Positions 27,070-36,155 of a DNA stretch of 64,000 bases are shown in pieces (position 1 is the first letter of the stretch; each line of letters opens with the position of its first letter). This DNA comes from a bacterium D16-56 (GTDB lineage Bacteria > Bacillota > Clostridia > Lachnospirales > Lachnospiraceae): assembly GCA_003611875.1 (NCBI GenBank), contig RAYY01000015.1, positions 35,283 to 99,282 on the forward strand, in the 5' to 3' direction. The notes under the pieces are model-generated. The model was not told the origin of the DNA. It ran no database searches and saw only the letters and a list, made by a program, of their open reading frames with translations. A program made the position numbers and the translations under genes.

Positions 27070-27103
27070 AAAAAAGGACTCCTGTTTCCAGGAATCCTGT
27101 TTT
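27070..27103. terminator. Rho-independent terminator between the Rpn-like and HD genes
   Basis: AGGACTCCTG and CAGGAATCCT pair over 9 of 10 positions around TTTC. A-tracts on the left and T-tracts on the right let it act in both directions. It ends the upstream minus-strand operon. Confidence 0.7.
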
Positions 27104-27126
27104 TATAATCTTATCAAGCTTTCACT

Positions 27127-28119
27127 TTAATTTTCACCGAACCATTCCTTAATGACAGAAATTCCAACCTCCACAGCTTTTGCTATGGAATCATTAGTCA
27201 TGCCCATAGCCTTAAGGTTAAACGCCGTCTGTTTCGCCTGCTCCAGCTTTCCTTTCTTTACGCCATAATCTTCGCCCTCTTTACGTCCCTCTTTACGTCC
27301 CTGTTGCCATCCTTCTCTCAAAATGGTCTTTGCTTCATGCTCAAGAACCCGTCCTCCCATAACTGACGTCACTCCTTCCCTGACATTTTCATATTTCTGC
27401 GCAAGGTTCTCCACAACCTTGTCTGACATTTCCATGATGATCTTTCTGGTGTATGCGCTGATCTGCCCTGCTTCTAAAAGGCCGTCCAGCCGGTTCCTGA
27501 TATCTATGTATTCCGATTTCAGAACTTCCAGCTTCTCCTCATCCTCATTATACTCCAAAAAATAACTTTCATGCGAAAAGATATAGAATGGGATCAGGAA
27601 CAGCAGCTTCTTCTCAAATATCTCATCAATGCCGTATCTTCCCGCCTTCATCACCAGGACATCAAAACAGACCGTCCCTCCAGGCGTCTTCATCTCAATG
27701 GCCATCTTATCCGGCGTTGCCGTATTGTACCGGAGAAATAAAATCGCCGAGTGGGGTATCTCTACTTTGAGAGTATTCCCTACAATCTCCCCCTGATCCA
27801 ACGCAATCTGGGCCGCGTACTCAAAAATCCTCACCAGCATGCTGTTGTCCGCCGTACTCTGGCATTCATACAGAAATTTCTTTTCTTTTTTCCCCACAAT
27901 CTTAAAGCAGCTATCCGTGATCCGCTTTTCTTCCACACCGTCCTGTCGGTTTAAAAAATGGGTCTCCGGCATAAAAATGATTTCTTCATCCCCATGGAAG
28001 TGTTCCGAAAAAATTTCGTTGATGACCGGTATGATCAGGCTGCTGCAGTCATTGAGCAGTGTGCGGAATACGTCATCATAAGGGGTATTGACTATATTAT
28101 TGTTCTTCTTTTCATTCAT
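27127..28119 (-). CDS. Rpn/PD-(D/E)XK nuclease family transposase-like protein
   Basis: About 330 residues from the ATG at 28119 (GGAG about 10 bases upstream; the frame is open to 28230, so the start is not certain). The N-terminus NTPYDDVFRTLLND and the nuclease core D in KRITDSCFKIV and ECQS in KKFLYECQSTAD fit the Rpn/YhgA group, which nick DNA and promote RecA-independent recombination. The C-terminus is a K/E/G repeat (GRKEGRKEGEDYG) followed by a small helical domain. Families like this are common as multi-copy accessory genes in Lachnospiraceae. Confidence 0.8.
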   Translation of the reverse strand: MNEKKNNNIVNTPYDDVFRTLLNDCSSLIIPVINEIFSEHFHGDEEIIFMPETHFLNRQDGVEEKRITDSCFKIVGKKEKKFLYECQSTADNSMLVRIFEYAAQIALDQGEIVGNTLKVEIPHSAILFLRYNTATPDKMAIEMKTPGGTVCFDVLVMKAGRYGIDEIFEKKLLFLIPFYIFSHESYFLEYNEDEEKLEVLKSEYIDIRNRLDGLLEAGQISAYTRKIIMEMSDKVVENLAQKYENVREGVTSVMGGRVLEHEAKTILREGWQQGRKEGRKEGEDYGVKKGKLEQAKQTAFNLKAMGMTNDSIAKAVEVGISVIKEWFGEN

Positions 28120-28226
28120 CTGGGCTGTCTCCGCTCCGGCATAAGTCTCCTGCCTTTCTCTGTTCTTATCATACCACAAAATGCTGCATTCGGGCAAGCT
28201 GATGTCAAAATTCATATGGATTCCTG

Positions 28227-28868
28227 TCATTTTTGGTTTTCTTTTTCAATCGCCTTCGGTTCTGCTTCTGTCTCCTCTGATAGTGCCGTCCTTTTCGCAT
28301 TTGACTCTGTTGCCCGTTTTACTTCGGATATCCCGTTTCGTTTTGCGTCTGTCTTTTCTTCTGGTTCCATATCCTGCTCCTGGCCGGATGCCTCCTTCGT
28401 TTCCGCTGTCTCCAACCTCTCCGCATTTGATTCCGTTGCCTTTTTTGCGTTTGAGGCTGTTGCCGGTTCCATGGGTATCAGGCTTTCCGTTTCCTCTTTT
28501 TCCCAAACCGCATACAAGGTCATGTCTGTAATCCGGACAATCTCTCCAGCCCCATAAAACTCCCCGGAACCATCCGGCTCCGTATTCCACTCTATAAATA
28601 CATAGCCTCTTCGGTATGGTTCCGGCAGTATGGCTTCTGTCCCTGATGCATATAGTTCCTCCGCCCGTTCCCCGCCAGATTTTACATCACTTCTCTTCTC
28701 CGAATCACATGAGGTTGCCATCCGCCCTTCTATTACGGCCAGGTTCTCCCCCACAGTATTTTCTGAAACACCTGCCCACACAGGGCTTCCCCCTATCAGC
28801 CCGCCCGCCAGCGCCGCAGCTAAAAAGATATGCCCCTTCCCCGCATGATTCCATCTGCTTTTTCCCAT
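28227..28868 (-). CDS. Secreted InlB-repeat (Listeria-Bacteroides) protein with Ser-Asn-Ala tail
   Basis: 213 residues: signal peptide (GHIFLAAALAGGLIGGSPVWA), one InlB B-type repeat at about 75-125 (PEPYRRGYVFIEWNTEPDGS ... LYAVWEKEE), then a hydrophilic tail with repeated ATESNA/KRATESNAK units. It lies 15 bases after the BspA-like gene, whose own end (LKLNANGGSVLGEDV) is the start of the same kind of repeat. The pair may derive from one larger adhesin. No wall-sorting signal is visible. Confidence 0.7.
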   Translation of the reverse strand: MGKSRWNHAGKGHIFLAAALAGGLIGGSPVWAGVSENTVGENLAVIEGRMATSCDSEKRSDVKSGGERAEELYASGTEAILPEPYRRGYVFIEWNTEPDGSGEFYGAGEIVRITDMTLYAVWEKEETESLIPMEPATASNAKKATESNAERLETAETKEASGQEQDMEPEEKTDAKRNGISEVKRATESNAKRTALSEETEAEPKAIEKENQK

Positions 28869-28883
28869 GTTTCCGCCTCTCCC

Positions 28884-30521
28884 TCACCGTTCTTCCAAAA
28901 TGATAACATCCTCTCCCAAAACGCTTCCTCCGTTGGCATTTAGTTTCAGCGCTGCCGCTGCATAGGCAGGATACCAGTCCGGATATTTATTTGCGCTTGT
29001 AATGCCGGTTTGGTTAAATGCCCCCTTTACCTCTGTCACGGAAGTGTCTACATCCCATGCCGTATAAGCTCCTCCATCCCTCACTGCCGTATGCCGGGAT
29101 AACATGGAAGCGTCCGTAATCCCGCAGCCACGGAATATATATCCCATGTTTTCACAACAGGAAGCCGGATTCCATTCCTGAAGGGCGGCAATATCTGTCA
29201 GCGACTTACAGTCGTAGAACATGGAACTCATGGTTTTTGCGGAGGAGACATCCCAACCTGCCAGCGCCCCGATTTCCTCCAGCCCGCTACATCCTGAAAA
29301 CATCGTATTCAGATTTGCCATTTTGGACATATCCCATTTTTCCAGCCCCGCCAGGGAAACAATGCCGGTACATCCCCGGAACATGTCCCTGGCCGAATCC
29401 GCCCCGCCAAGGTTCCACTCCCTTAAAGGCTCCAGGCCGGACAAGGAAGCACAATTCTGGAATGTCCCATAGAAACTTCCGCTTCCGGACACATCCCAGT
29501 TTTGCAGCCCCCATATGGATTCCAATGCTTCACAGCCATGGAACATATCCCTAAAGCTAACCCCTTTTGATACGTCCCAGTCCAGCAGCCCGTCTACATC
29601 GGTTAGTTTTTTACAGTTATAAAACATCCCTTTAACCACCCCTCCCGTGCTGACAAAATATCTGCAGGAGGAAACATCCCACCTGGCCAGTCCGTCAATG
29701 GAAGAAAGCGCCTCGCATCCTGCAAACAGCTCCGCCAGGCTTTCCGCCCTGGAGACATCCCAATCTGCCAATGCGTCCACATTCTCCAGTCTTGTGCAGT
29801 ATACGAACATGCCCGCCATATTCTTTGCCTGTGCCATGTTCCACCCTTCCAATCCTGACAATGCAGCCAGGCTCTTACAGTGGGCAAATGTCATCTCAAA
29901 ATTTTCACCGGATGACACGTCCCATCTGCGTATCCCCTCCAGGGAGCCTGCCCTTACGCCATAAAACATGCTCCCAAAATCTGTCCCTTTTGATACGTTC
30001 CATCCGCTTATGCCGTCCAGTTCTGTCAGGCCTGCGCAGCTTTGGAACATGCCGCTGAAATTTACTGTCCGTGAAGAATCCAGCCGTTTTAGTCCGCTGA
30101 TATCCGAAAGGTTTGACAGGCCGGCAAACATGCCGCTGCTGTCCGCATTCAGATAAACCGTTTCCGCATCAGAATATAGGCAGATGGCCGTTGTTTCATC
30201 CTCCGGGCACCAGGCATAGACCGGCGCACCGCTCTCTGAAATATTTTTATAATAAATGACTTTTTCAAAATCCGGCGGCGTATCCCCGAAATGGATGGAC
30301 TGGATGTATTTTGCGGAACCGGCCAATTCCGCAAATGCCGACTTTACATCGCTTCCCGGCACCAGGACAGCCTCCTTCTCTTTTACCTGCCGCCTTATGC
30401 TGATGGGGTTTTTCTTTCCTGCCACATCCCCCTTAAACCCTCCTGCTATGGCTGAGAAACTGAACAGCACCGATACAGCCACCGAAAGGATTCCGGGAAC
30501 CCATAACCTTAATCTTTTCAT
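28884..30521 (-). CDS. BspA-type surface protein with DUF285 leucine-rich repeats
   Basis: 545 residues from the ATG at 30521 (AAAGGAG 7 bases upstream). Signal peptide (ILSVAVSVLFSFSAIAGG), then at least twelve repeats of about 23-25 residues of the DUF285 type: WDVS...F..MF.GC..L..I.GL, from about 130 to 500. Such repeats are used for binding host matrix or other cells. The end carries the first strands of an InlB-type repeat but no anchor. In the ICE it lies directly after the wall hydrolase gene. Confidence 0.88.
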   Translation of the reverse strand: MKRLRLWVPGILSVAVSVLFSFSAIAGGFKGDVAGKKNPISIRRQVKEKEAVLVPGSDVKSAFAELAGSAKYIQSIHFGDTPPDFEKVIYYKNISESGAPVYAWCPEDETTAICLYSDAETVYLNADSSGMFAGLSNLSDISGLKRLDSSRTVNFSGMFQSCAGLTELDGISGWNVSKGTDFGSMFYGVRAGSLEGIRRWDVSSGENFEMTFAHCKSLAALSGLEGWNMAQAKNMAGMFVYCTRLENVDALADWDVSRAESLAELFAGCEALSSIDGLARWDVSSCRYFVSTGGVVKGMFYNCKKLTDVDGLLDWDVSKGVSFRDMFHGCEALESIWGLQNWDVSGSGSFYGTFQNCASLSGLEPLREWNLGGADSARDMFRGCTGIVSLAGLEKWDMSKMANLNTMFSGCSGLEEIGALAGWDVSSAKTMSSMFYDCKSLTDIAALQEWNPASCCENMGYIFRGCGITDASMLSRHTAVRDGGAYTAWDVDTSVTEVKGAFNQTGITSANKYPDWYPAYAAAALKLNANGGSVLGEDVIILEER

Positions 30522-30678
30522 GATCGTTCTCCTTTCCATTTTCCTGCTGGTTTATGGAAATAGAATCTGAAATCAAGAAATTTCCGGCCAAATCCACCCT
30601 ATCTTTTTCACCATTCCTTTCCAGACAGAAACAAGGTATGAAATATTCTTTCACATTTCTTCCTTCTAAATCTAGCTT

Positions 30679-32337
30679 TCATATAGAAAACGACCACCAT
30701 CCCTTTCCACAGCTGAGCAGGTAGGAAATGCTGTACTTTTTATAGGAGTAAGAGGCATGGGCAGCATTGGGATCATTGACCATCACATACCCATCCTCCG
30801 TCAGACCGGAAAGCACGATAAAATGCCCTTTCGAGGTAAACTCACTGGGCTTGCAGCTCATAATCACCGGCTTCCCCGCCGCCAGTTCCCGTATAATGCT
30901 TGCGGAACTGATGGCATTGCAGGATACCTGAAACATCCGGGCCACTGCCGGAAAAATATCCCAGCTCTGCCCGTCCCCCACATAAAACCGGTTATAGTTC
31001 CCGTATTTTTTCGCTATGGCCGCAACCACATCCGAAGGGTATATCCACCCGGCAGAATCCACATCGCTTTTCAGGTATGACAGAACCATGGCAAGGGAAG
31101 TCACCGAACAGCCGGAAGTGGCGATGGTCCCCCCGCCAAAGGGCACGTTGCTCCAGGGCTGTCCGCCGCTTTGGGACATATAGACAATAGGCATGCTGCT
31201 CCCGTTATCCGGAATCGTCAAAGACTGGACATTCACCACCACATCATTTATGTAAAATCCTCCTGATGTCCCATAAGAAAAATCCAGGCTCCCACCCTTG
31301 ATCCCATAAAGCTCATACCAGTCCCCGGCCCCACGAAAAGCCCTGGCCCATTCCCGGTTCTCCTGGCTCCACCCGCCGGAATCTTTAAATGCCCTGGAAA
31401 TCCCTGGATACTTTTCCATCCAGCCCTTTACATAGTCCTGATAGACTGCCCCATCAGCAGATAAAACTGCTCCCAAGTCGCCCAACTGCCCTGTGACCGC
31501 CCTGTTAAGGGCCGCTGTCTTCTGTCCTCCATCCCACCTGCTCCGCTGGCCAGGATGCCTCCCTGCCTCCAGCTCATACATCTTTTTCAGCCAGTCATCA
31601 ATTCCATCCCCTGCACGGTAGGACTGCCATGCCGCCCGGACTCCGTTGTCATTTGCCCCGTCACGAATAGCAAAGCTGTAAATGGTTCCCTTTACCGCCG
31701 GGTCATCAATCTCATCCAGGTCAATGCCCCTGGCAGCCATAGCCCTCTTGGCCGGAAGATAGTAATAATGATAGGCGAACTCATCCTGGAGCCTGGAAAA
31801 TCCCTCCCTGTCCGCATTGTATGCTTTTACCCAGTCCGAACCAAGCCCGGCCTCGCTTAACAGCCTGTCCGAACCGGCTCCATACTCTGTGTATTTTTCC
31901 AGCATTGAATATGTCTCCCCGTCTTCCTCCATGACATAGGCAAGGAAATCCGCTAGGGCATAGCGGTAGTCAAACTGGTATCTGCCATATGCTTTCCCAC
32001 CGTCCCCTCCTGCCTGCCCATAGCTTACATTTCCTGATTCAAAAATCGTCCACCCCATCCATATCTCATCCTCATAGACGGTTTCGATTCCAAAACCAAC
32101 GGCAGCATATGACTCAAATATGCCTGGGGCCGCATATCCATAAAACAGAAAAAGTATTGTGGTTATCAGAAATACTGTCACCCTTTCCCGGAACCGTATC
32201 CTCCTGCCCCGCCCCATGGTTTTGTTTCCCTCTTTATGACTCCTGTCGCCCATTCTCCAGTGGCTCTCCTTCCCTTTACCGCTGTCATAGTTCCTTCTAT
32301 CCCTGTTTCTTCCCTGATTCATTCCCTCTCCGTTCAT
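30679..32337 (-). CDS. Conjugation wall hydrolase with C-terminal C39-like peptidase domain
   Basis: 552 residues. A basic head (1-50) is followed by one membrane segment (VFLITTILFLFYGYAA). The middle (about 95-330) looks like a muramidase-type domain (ESGNVSYGQAGGDGGKAYGR; AIRDGANDNGVRAAW). The C-terminus is a papain-like C39_2 domain: Cys in ATSGCSVTSLAMVL, His in KGHFIVLSG, and VNDPNAAH. T4SS-linked enzymes of this sort open the peptidoglycan for the channel. The start overlaps the stop of the CD1108-like gene in ATGA. Confidence 0.83.
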   Translation of the reverse strand: MNGEGMNQGRNRDRRNYDSGKGKESHWRMGDRSHKEGNKTMGRGRRIRFRERVTVFLITTILFLFYGYAAPGIFESYAAVGFGIETVYEDEIWMGWTIFESGNVSYGQAGGDGGKAYGRYQFDYRYALADFLAYVMEEDGETYSMLEKYTEYGAGSDRLLSEAGLGSDWVKAYNADREGFSRLQDEFAYHYYYLPAKRAMAARGIDLDEIDDPAVKGTIYSFAIRDGANDNGVRAAWQSYRAGDGIDDWLKKMYELEAGRHPGQRSRWDGGQKTAALNRAVTGQLGDLGAVLSADGAVYQDYVKGWMEKYPGISRAFKDSGGWSQENREWARAFRGAGDWYELYGIKGGSLDFSYGTSGGFYINDVVVNVQSLTIPDNGSSMPIVYMSQSGGQPWSNVPFGGGTIATSGCSVTSLAMVLSYLKSDVDSAGWIYPSDVVAAIAKKYGNYNRFYVGDGQSWDIFPAVARMFQVSCNAISSASIIRELAAGKPVIMSCKPSEFTSKGHFIVLSGLTEDGYVMVNDPNAAHASYSYKKYSISYLLSCGKGWWSFSI

Positions 32338-34946
32338 TCCTCACCCTCTGTCTCCAATCCACCCAATTCAAACAGTTCCTCCAGACTTTTCATATGGATA
32401 TTCATCTCCATATCCACATGGCCAAAACATGCCTTCATCTCATGGCCCTCCGGACATCCATAATGGTCATGTCCCCCACAATACCAGTATCCGCCGCATC
32501 CAATGGATGACCGGGAACAGTCATGGGAACAGTTGTCACTGCTGCAGCTGTGGCCGCAGTCCCAGTACGGCTCCGGTTTGGAGCATACGCTCCCGGACGG
32601 TTTCCTCCGGCCAAAATTATCTTCCTCATCCCCGGTATTGTGGTAACACGTCCCTGTAACCTGGCACCCTGCATAATCTTCAAAGGCCGCTCCCGGAATC
32701 TTCCTGTCTACCTGGCACATATGGTCTTCATCCGGGATATAGGATTCCCCATACAGATACGGGGCAAACCTCATTTCCGTGCCCGGATAGCCGTTCTGCG
32801 CTTCATTGCAGAAATACCGCACGGTCTCACACCCGGAATCACAGCCGTACAAGGGACTCTCCGTGTAATCATAGGTATGGGAGGATTTATAGAAACAATC
32901 CAGAAGCTCCAGCGCTTCCTTGTGATGGTCCGCCTGTTGCTGCTGCATCACAACCGCCACGCAGGACAGGATGTCCTCCAGGTTGTTGCTCTTTTCCGAA
33001 TCAAAACGCAGGGTGACGCCGTTTTTATAATCCTGGTTCCGGTTCCCCTCCGGATTGTTAGCACCGTTTACCCCGTAGGGAATCCTCTCCCCTTTTTTAT
33101 TCAGTGTTTTTGCGTATCCCCCTGTAATCCCGTCAATCTGTGCCTGGAACTGTGCCTGAGACTGCTCATACCTCTGCTGGAATCCCACCTCTTCCGGGGC
33201 TCCATAAACCGGGTTATCAAAATGCTCCTCCGTATCCAGCAGGATGACAGCCGCCGCAGAACTACCTCCCATCCCGCCAAATAAGGCGGCGATTGCAGCC
33301 TGCAGGAAAAAGATAACTCCTATCACGATTGCCGCAGGTTTTAATACCCACTGTTTTGTCAGGTCAGCCGCCGCCCCAAAGAAACGGAACGGAGCCGCCC
33401 CGGCTCTGCGTGCCATACGGCTGGCTGAGGCCATGCCACGGACTCCTTTTGTACCGGCTGCCCCGGCAATCCGGTACACCCGGCTGTTCACAACCGCCTT
33501 CCCAATCCGGCTGTTTCCAAGCCTCCTTCCAAACGTCCCCATCCCTTTTCCCAGGAATCTGGTTCCGGCTTTTGCTGCTCCCGATAACTGGCTTTCCATT
33601 TTTCCAAGTACACGCCTGGGGCTGTCAGCAATCTCCTGGACGCCGGTTCTTGCTGCCCTTCCCGTCCTGGCAATCCCCTCCCCAAAAGACCTGACCGCTT
33701 CAGCGGCCACTTCATTTCCCACGGCCTGGAATCCGGCTATGGCAAGGTTTCCTCCGGTTTTTCCTATGGCCACTATGGTTTTTCCGGCCACCGCCCCGCC
33801 TTTGGCAGCAACAGAAATCCCCACTTTTCCAGTTCTGGCGGCGTGTTCCGTAAATCCGATCATCCCAGCAAATTCCTCATCCTCCGTCATTTCATCCCGG
33901 AATCTCCTGACAGCCCACTGCTTCACGGTTCCCCTTCCTGCCATTTTCCGCCTCCGTTCCATAGCCGCCATATAGCTCTTCTTGTTCCAGACTATGGCAC
34001 GGAGCCCGCCCCCCAGCAAATGGAAATCCCGGACATCCTGAATGTCAATTCCCCGGATTCGTCCCTTCAGCAGCCGGTTCACATCCCGCTCCGTCATAAG
34101 CCCTTCCGGGTCCAGACGGGAAAATTCTTTCGCCACAGGCGACATTTTTAAAATTTTCTTAATCAGTGCCATGTTGGCCGTAAACTCCGCCGGACTATGG
34201 GCCATGAGGATGCTGTCTTCCCTCTTAAGGATTGCCTTTTCTCCCGGAGTAAAAAGCTGGGGGCTTCTTTTAACAAGGTCCTTCCCATAACGCTCAAAGG
34301 CATTGATTTCCGTCACCTCCGCCAGCATATCCATCTGCTTCCGCAGCCGGTTTTTCTTTCCCAGTTTCCGGTAATCAATCCTCCCCCCGTTTTCATACCT
34401 AGCATTGGTTTCCCTGCGGATGTTAAGAAGTTCTTCTATAGAAGTGTCAGCGTGTTGCGCCTTATGCCGGAACATCTTCAAATCCCCTCTGGTGACTTTT
34501 TCCGGGTCAATGATGGTTAAACCCTCCACCTCCAGAAAGATATTCCCGGCTTCTGTCAGGCTGTCCTTTGTAAAAATATTTCCGGCCCTGATATAGCTGT
34601 CAACAGACGCCGTATCCCGGAAGTTTTTCTTCACCCGGATTTTATCTGTCTGGTTGCCCAGTGCGATACCTGCCACTTTTGCATTGCCCAGGAAACTGGC
34701 GGTCCCGGCAGCTTCCTCCTCTTTCTCGTTTAACAAAGCCTGCTTCAGATAAAGGGACGGTGCGGAAAGTATCCTGGCTGTGGGGGCCGCAACATGCTTT
34801 TGGCTGAAATCCCGGTATTTCAAACGATGGTTATATTTTTCAATATCATTTATGAGAACGGATTTTGAGGCGTCCGTTCTAGGCATGTAATAAGTATCCT
34901 CATCCTGGCCTGGCTGGCCGGGAGGCTTTCCATATGGCTCCGGCAT
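32334..34946 (-). CDS. CD1108-type ICE membrane protein (T4SS component)
   Basis: 870 residues. The first 540 are soluble and basic, with Gly/Ala-rich helices between about 400 and 540 (AAKGGAVAGKTIVAIGKTGG). A membrane segment (VIGVIFFLQAAIAALFGG) lies at about 550. The remaining C-terminal part is external and Cys/His-rich, with a final CGHSCSSDNCSHDCS-like cluster that probably binds metal or forms disulfides. It resembles the CD1108 family of Clostridioides conjugative transposons, encoded between VirB4 and the wall hydrolase. It has no enzymatic motif; a scaffold role in the channel is likely. Confidence 0.75.
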   Translation of the reverse strand: MPEPYGKPPGQPGQDEDTYYMPRTDASKSVLINDIEKYNHRLKYRDFSQKHVAAPTARILSAPSLYLKQALLNEKEEEAAGTASFLGNAKVAGIALGNQTDKIRVKKNFRDTASVDSYIRAGNIFTKDSLTEAGNIFLEVEGLTIIDPEKVTRGDLKMFRHKAQHADTSIEELLNIRRETNARYENGGRIDYRKLGKKNRLRKQMDMLAEVTEINAFERYGKDLVKRSPQLFTPGEKAILKREDSILMAHSPAEFTANMALIKKILKMSPVAKEFSRLDPEGLMTERDVNRLLKGRIRGIDIQDVRDFHLLGGGLRAIVWNKKSYMAAMERRRKMAGRGTVKQWAVRRFRDEMTEDEEFAGMIGFTEHAARTGKVGISVAAKGGAVAGKTIVAIGKTGGNLAIAGFQAVGNEVAAEAVRSFGEGIARTGRAARTGVQEIADSPRRVLGKMESQLSGAAKAGTRFLGKGMGTFGRRLGNSRIGKAVVNSRVYRIAGAAGTKGVRGMASASRMARRAGAAPFRFFGAAADLTKQWVLKPAAIVIGVIFFLQAAIAALFGGMGGSSAAAVILLDTEEHFDNPVYGAPEEVGFQQRYEQSQAQFQAQIDGITGGYAKTLNKKGERIPYGVNGANNPEGNRNQDYKNGVTLRFDSEKSNNLEDILSCVAVVMQQQQADHHKEALELLDCFYKSSHTYDYTESPLYGCDSGCETVRYFCNEAQNGYPGTEMRFAPYLYGESYIPDEDHMCQVDRKIPGAAFEDYAGCQVTGTCYHNTGDEEDNFGRRKPSGSVCSKPEPYWDCGHSCSSDNCSHDCSRSSIGCGGYWYCGGHDHYGCPEGHEMKACFGHVDMEMNIHMKSLEELFELGGLETEGEE

Positions 34947-35043
34947 GGGTTTACCTTCTTTCTCTTTGATTCTGCTTCTTCCTGCAGTTTATTTCTTTAT
35001 GGGAAAAATGGCCGGAATCAAGAATATTTCTGAAACCAAAACA

Positions 35044-35088
35044 ATAAAAGAGCCATCCAATACAGACTGTAACTGTATCAAATGGCTC
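35044..35088 (-). terminator. Two-tier hairpin terminator inside the conjugation region
   Basis: GAGCCAT/ATGGCTC outer arms enclose ATACAG/CTGTAT inner arms. On the minus strand TTTTATTG follows. It separates the DUF6674-VirB4 part from the CD1108-hydrolase part, so the latter probably has another promoter or relies on read-through. Confidence 0.65.
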
Positions 35089-35121
35089 CTGTTTCCGGTA
35101 ATCCCCAAATAGCTGTAAAAA

Positions 35122-36114
35122 CTATAATTCCATGCCTTCCCTTCCCCTCTTTGCTTGGTTCTCTGATGGGACCTTCTGCTTACGGCTTCTCTTGTATTCC
35201 CGTATGCTCTGGATTGTTTCCATTCTCTGTACCGGTTCTGTTCTGGTCTCCTGCGCTTTTTTCATTTCTGGCCGAATGCAGAACCTCCCCCGGTTTATCT
35301 CTCTTATTTTCCCCTCTTGCTTATGATTCCCCTGTTGTTCCGGTATTTGCGGTTCATAAAATCTCCGCCATTCCCGCACCTGCGGCTCTTGATATCCCTG
35401 TTGCTCCCGGGACTGCGCTTCCTGTCTGGCTCCCTGTTCTCTGTCCGTCCCTATATTTCTGGACATCCGCACGATCCTCTCTTCCAGCGCATCCGCCTGT
35501 TTCCAGATTCCTTCGCATAATCCTTTCACCGTTTCAAAAGGACGGACCGCACTCCTTGCCACAATCCCCAATTGGAACTCATCCGGCACTGTCTCCCGTT
35601 CTTTTCCCATGAGTACCCTGGAAATATTCTTTTTATGGATTTTTGTCTGCTGGGATTCCTCACTGGCAGCACGGATACGGGCAATGGTTTCCTGCATATT
35701 GATTGCGGCCCGTTCCATGCCCCTGCTGATATTCCGAAGTGCCACCCGGACATGCAGCTTATCGATTCCTCCGTCCAGTGCCTCCGAGCCTTTTCTTTTA
35801 AAGTCCCTGACCGCTTTCCCCATCCCTGCCAGAATGGAATCCTTTATTTCCCCTATCTGCTTTTTGGCTTCCTTTACTTCCCTCTCCACACGCCTGGATA
35901 CCGTCTTTAACTGCCTCTCCGGAGTCCCTCTCTCTGCCTTCCCCAGCTGCTCTTTCAACCCCCGAAGCTCCCTGCCTACCGTCTCCAGCTGCCGCTCCAG
36001 GTCGTCAATCTGCTCCAAAAGATTCCTGCACTCCATCGCTTCTTTCTGCCTGTCCGCCTCAATCAAAAGCCGGATGAACCGCTCCGCCTGCTGGTTGTCC
36101 TGTAACCGTTCCAT
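35122..36114 (-). CDS. DUF6674 family ICE protein
   Basis: 330 residues from the ATG at 36114 (GGAGG 7 bases upstream). The N-terminus AERFIRLLIEADRQKEA leads into a coiled coil (30-100), then KDSILAGMGKAVRDFKRKG, EALDGGI and a helical domain with AVRPFETVKGLCEGIW, the layout of DUF6674 proteins found next to VirB4 in Clostridioides-type ICEs. The tail is Gln/Arg/Glu-rich and disordered. Cytoplasmic; function unknown. Confidence 0.78.
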   Translation of the reverse strand: MERLQDNQQAERFIRLLIEADRQKEAMECRNLLEQIDDLERQLETVGRELRGLKEQLGKAERGTPERQLKTVSRRVEREVKEAKKQIGEIKDSILAGMGKAVRDFKRKGSEALDGGIDKLHVRVALRNISRGMERAAINMQETIARIRAASEESQQTKIHKKNISRVLMGKERETVPDEFQLGIVARSAVRPFETVKGLCEGIWKQADALEERIVRMSRNIGTDREQGARQEAQSREQQGYQEPQVREWRRFYEPQIPEQQGNHKQEGKIREINRGRFCIRPEMKKAQETRTEPVQRMETIQSIREYKRSRKQKVPSENQAKRGREGMEL

Positions 36115-36155
36115 ATCACTCCTCCGTATCCGTTTATAAATTCTCCATCTTCTTA

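Noticed and set aside
28380..28480. Short Ser-Asn-Ala repeats considered as a CRISPR-like DNA repeat
   Set aside because: Repeats are in-frame codons of a low-complexity protein tail, with no regular spacer.
32523..33975. Two long plus-strand frames (over 240 codons) antisense to the CD1108-type gene
   Set aside because: Low-complexity Pro/Ala/Ile composition typical of antisense shadows; no ribosome sites.
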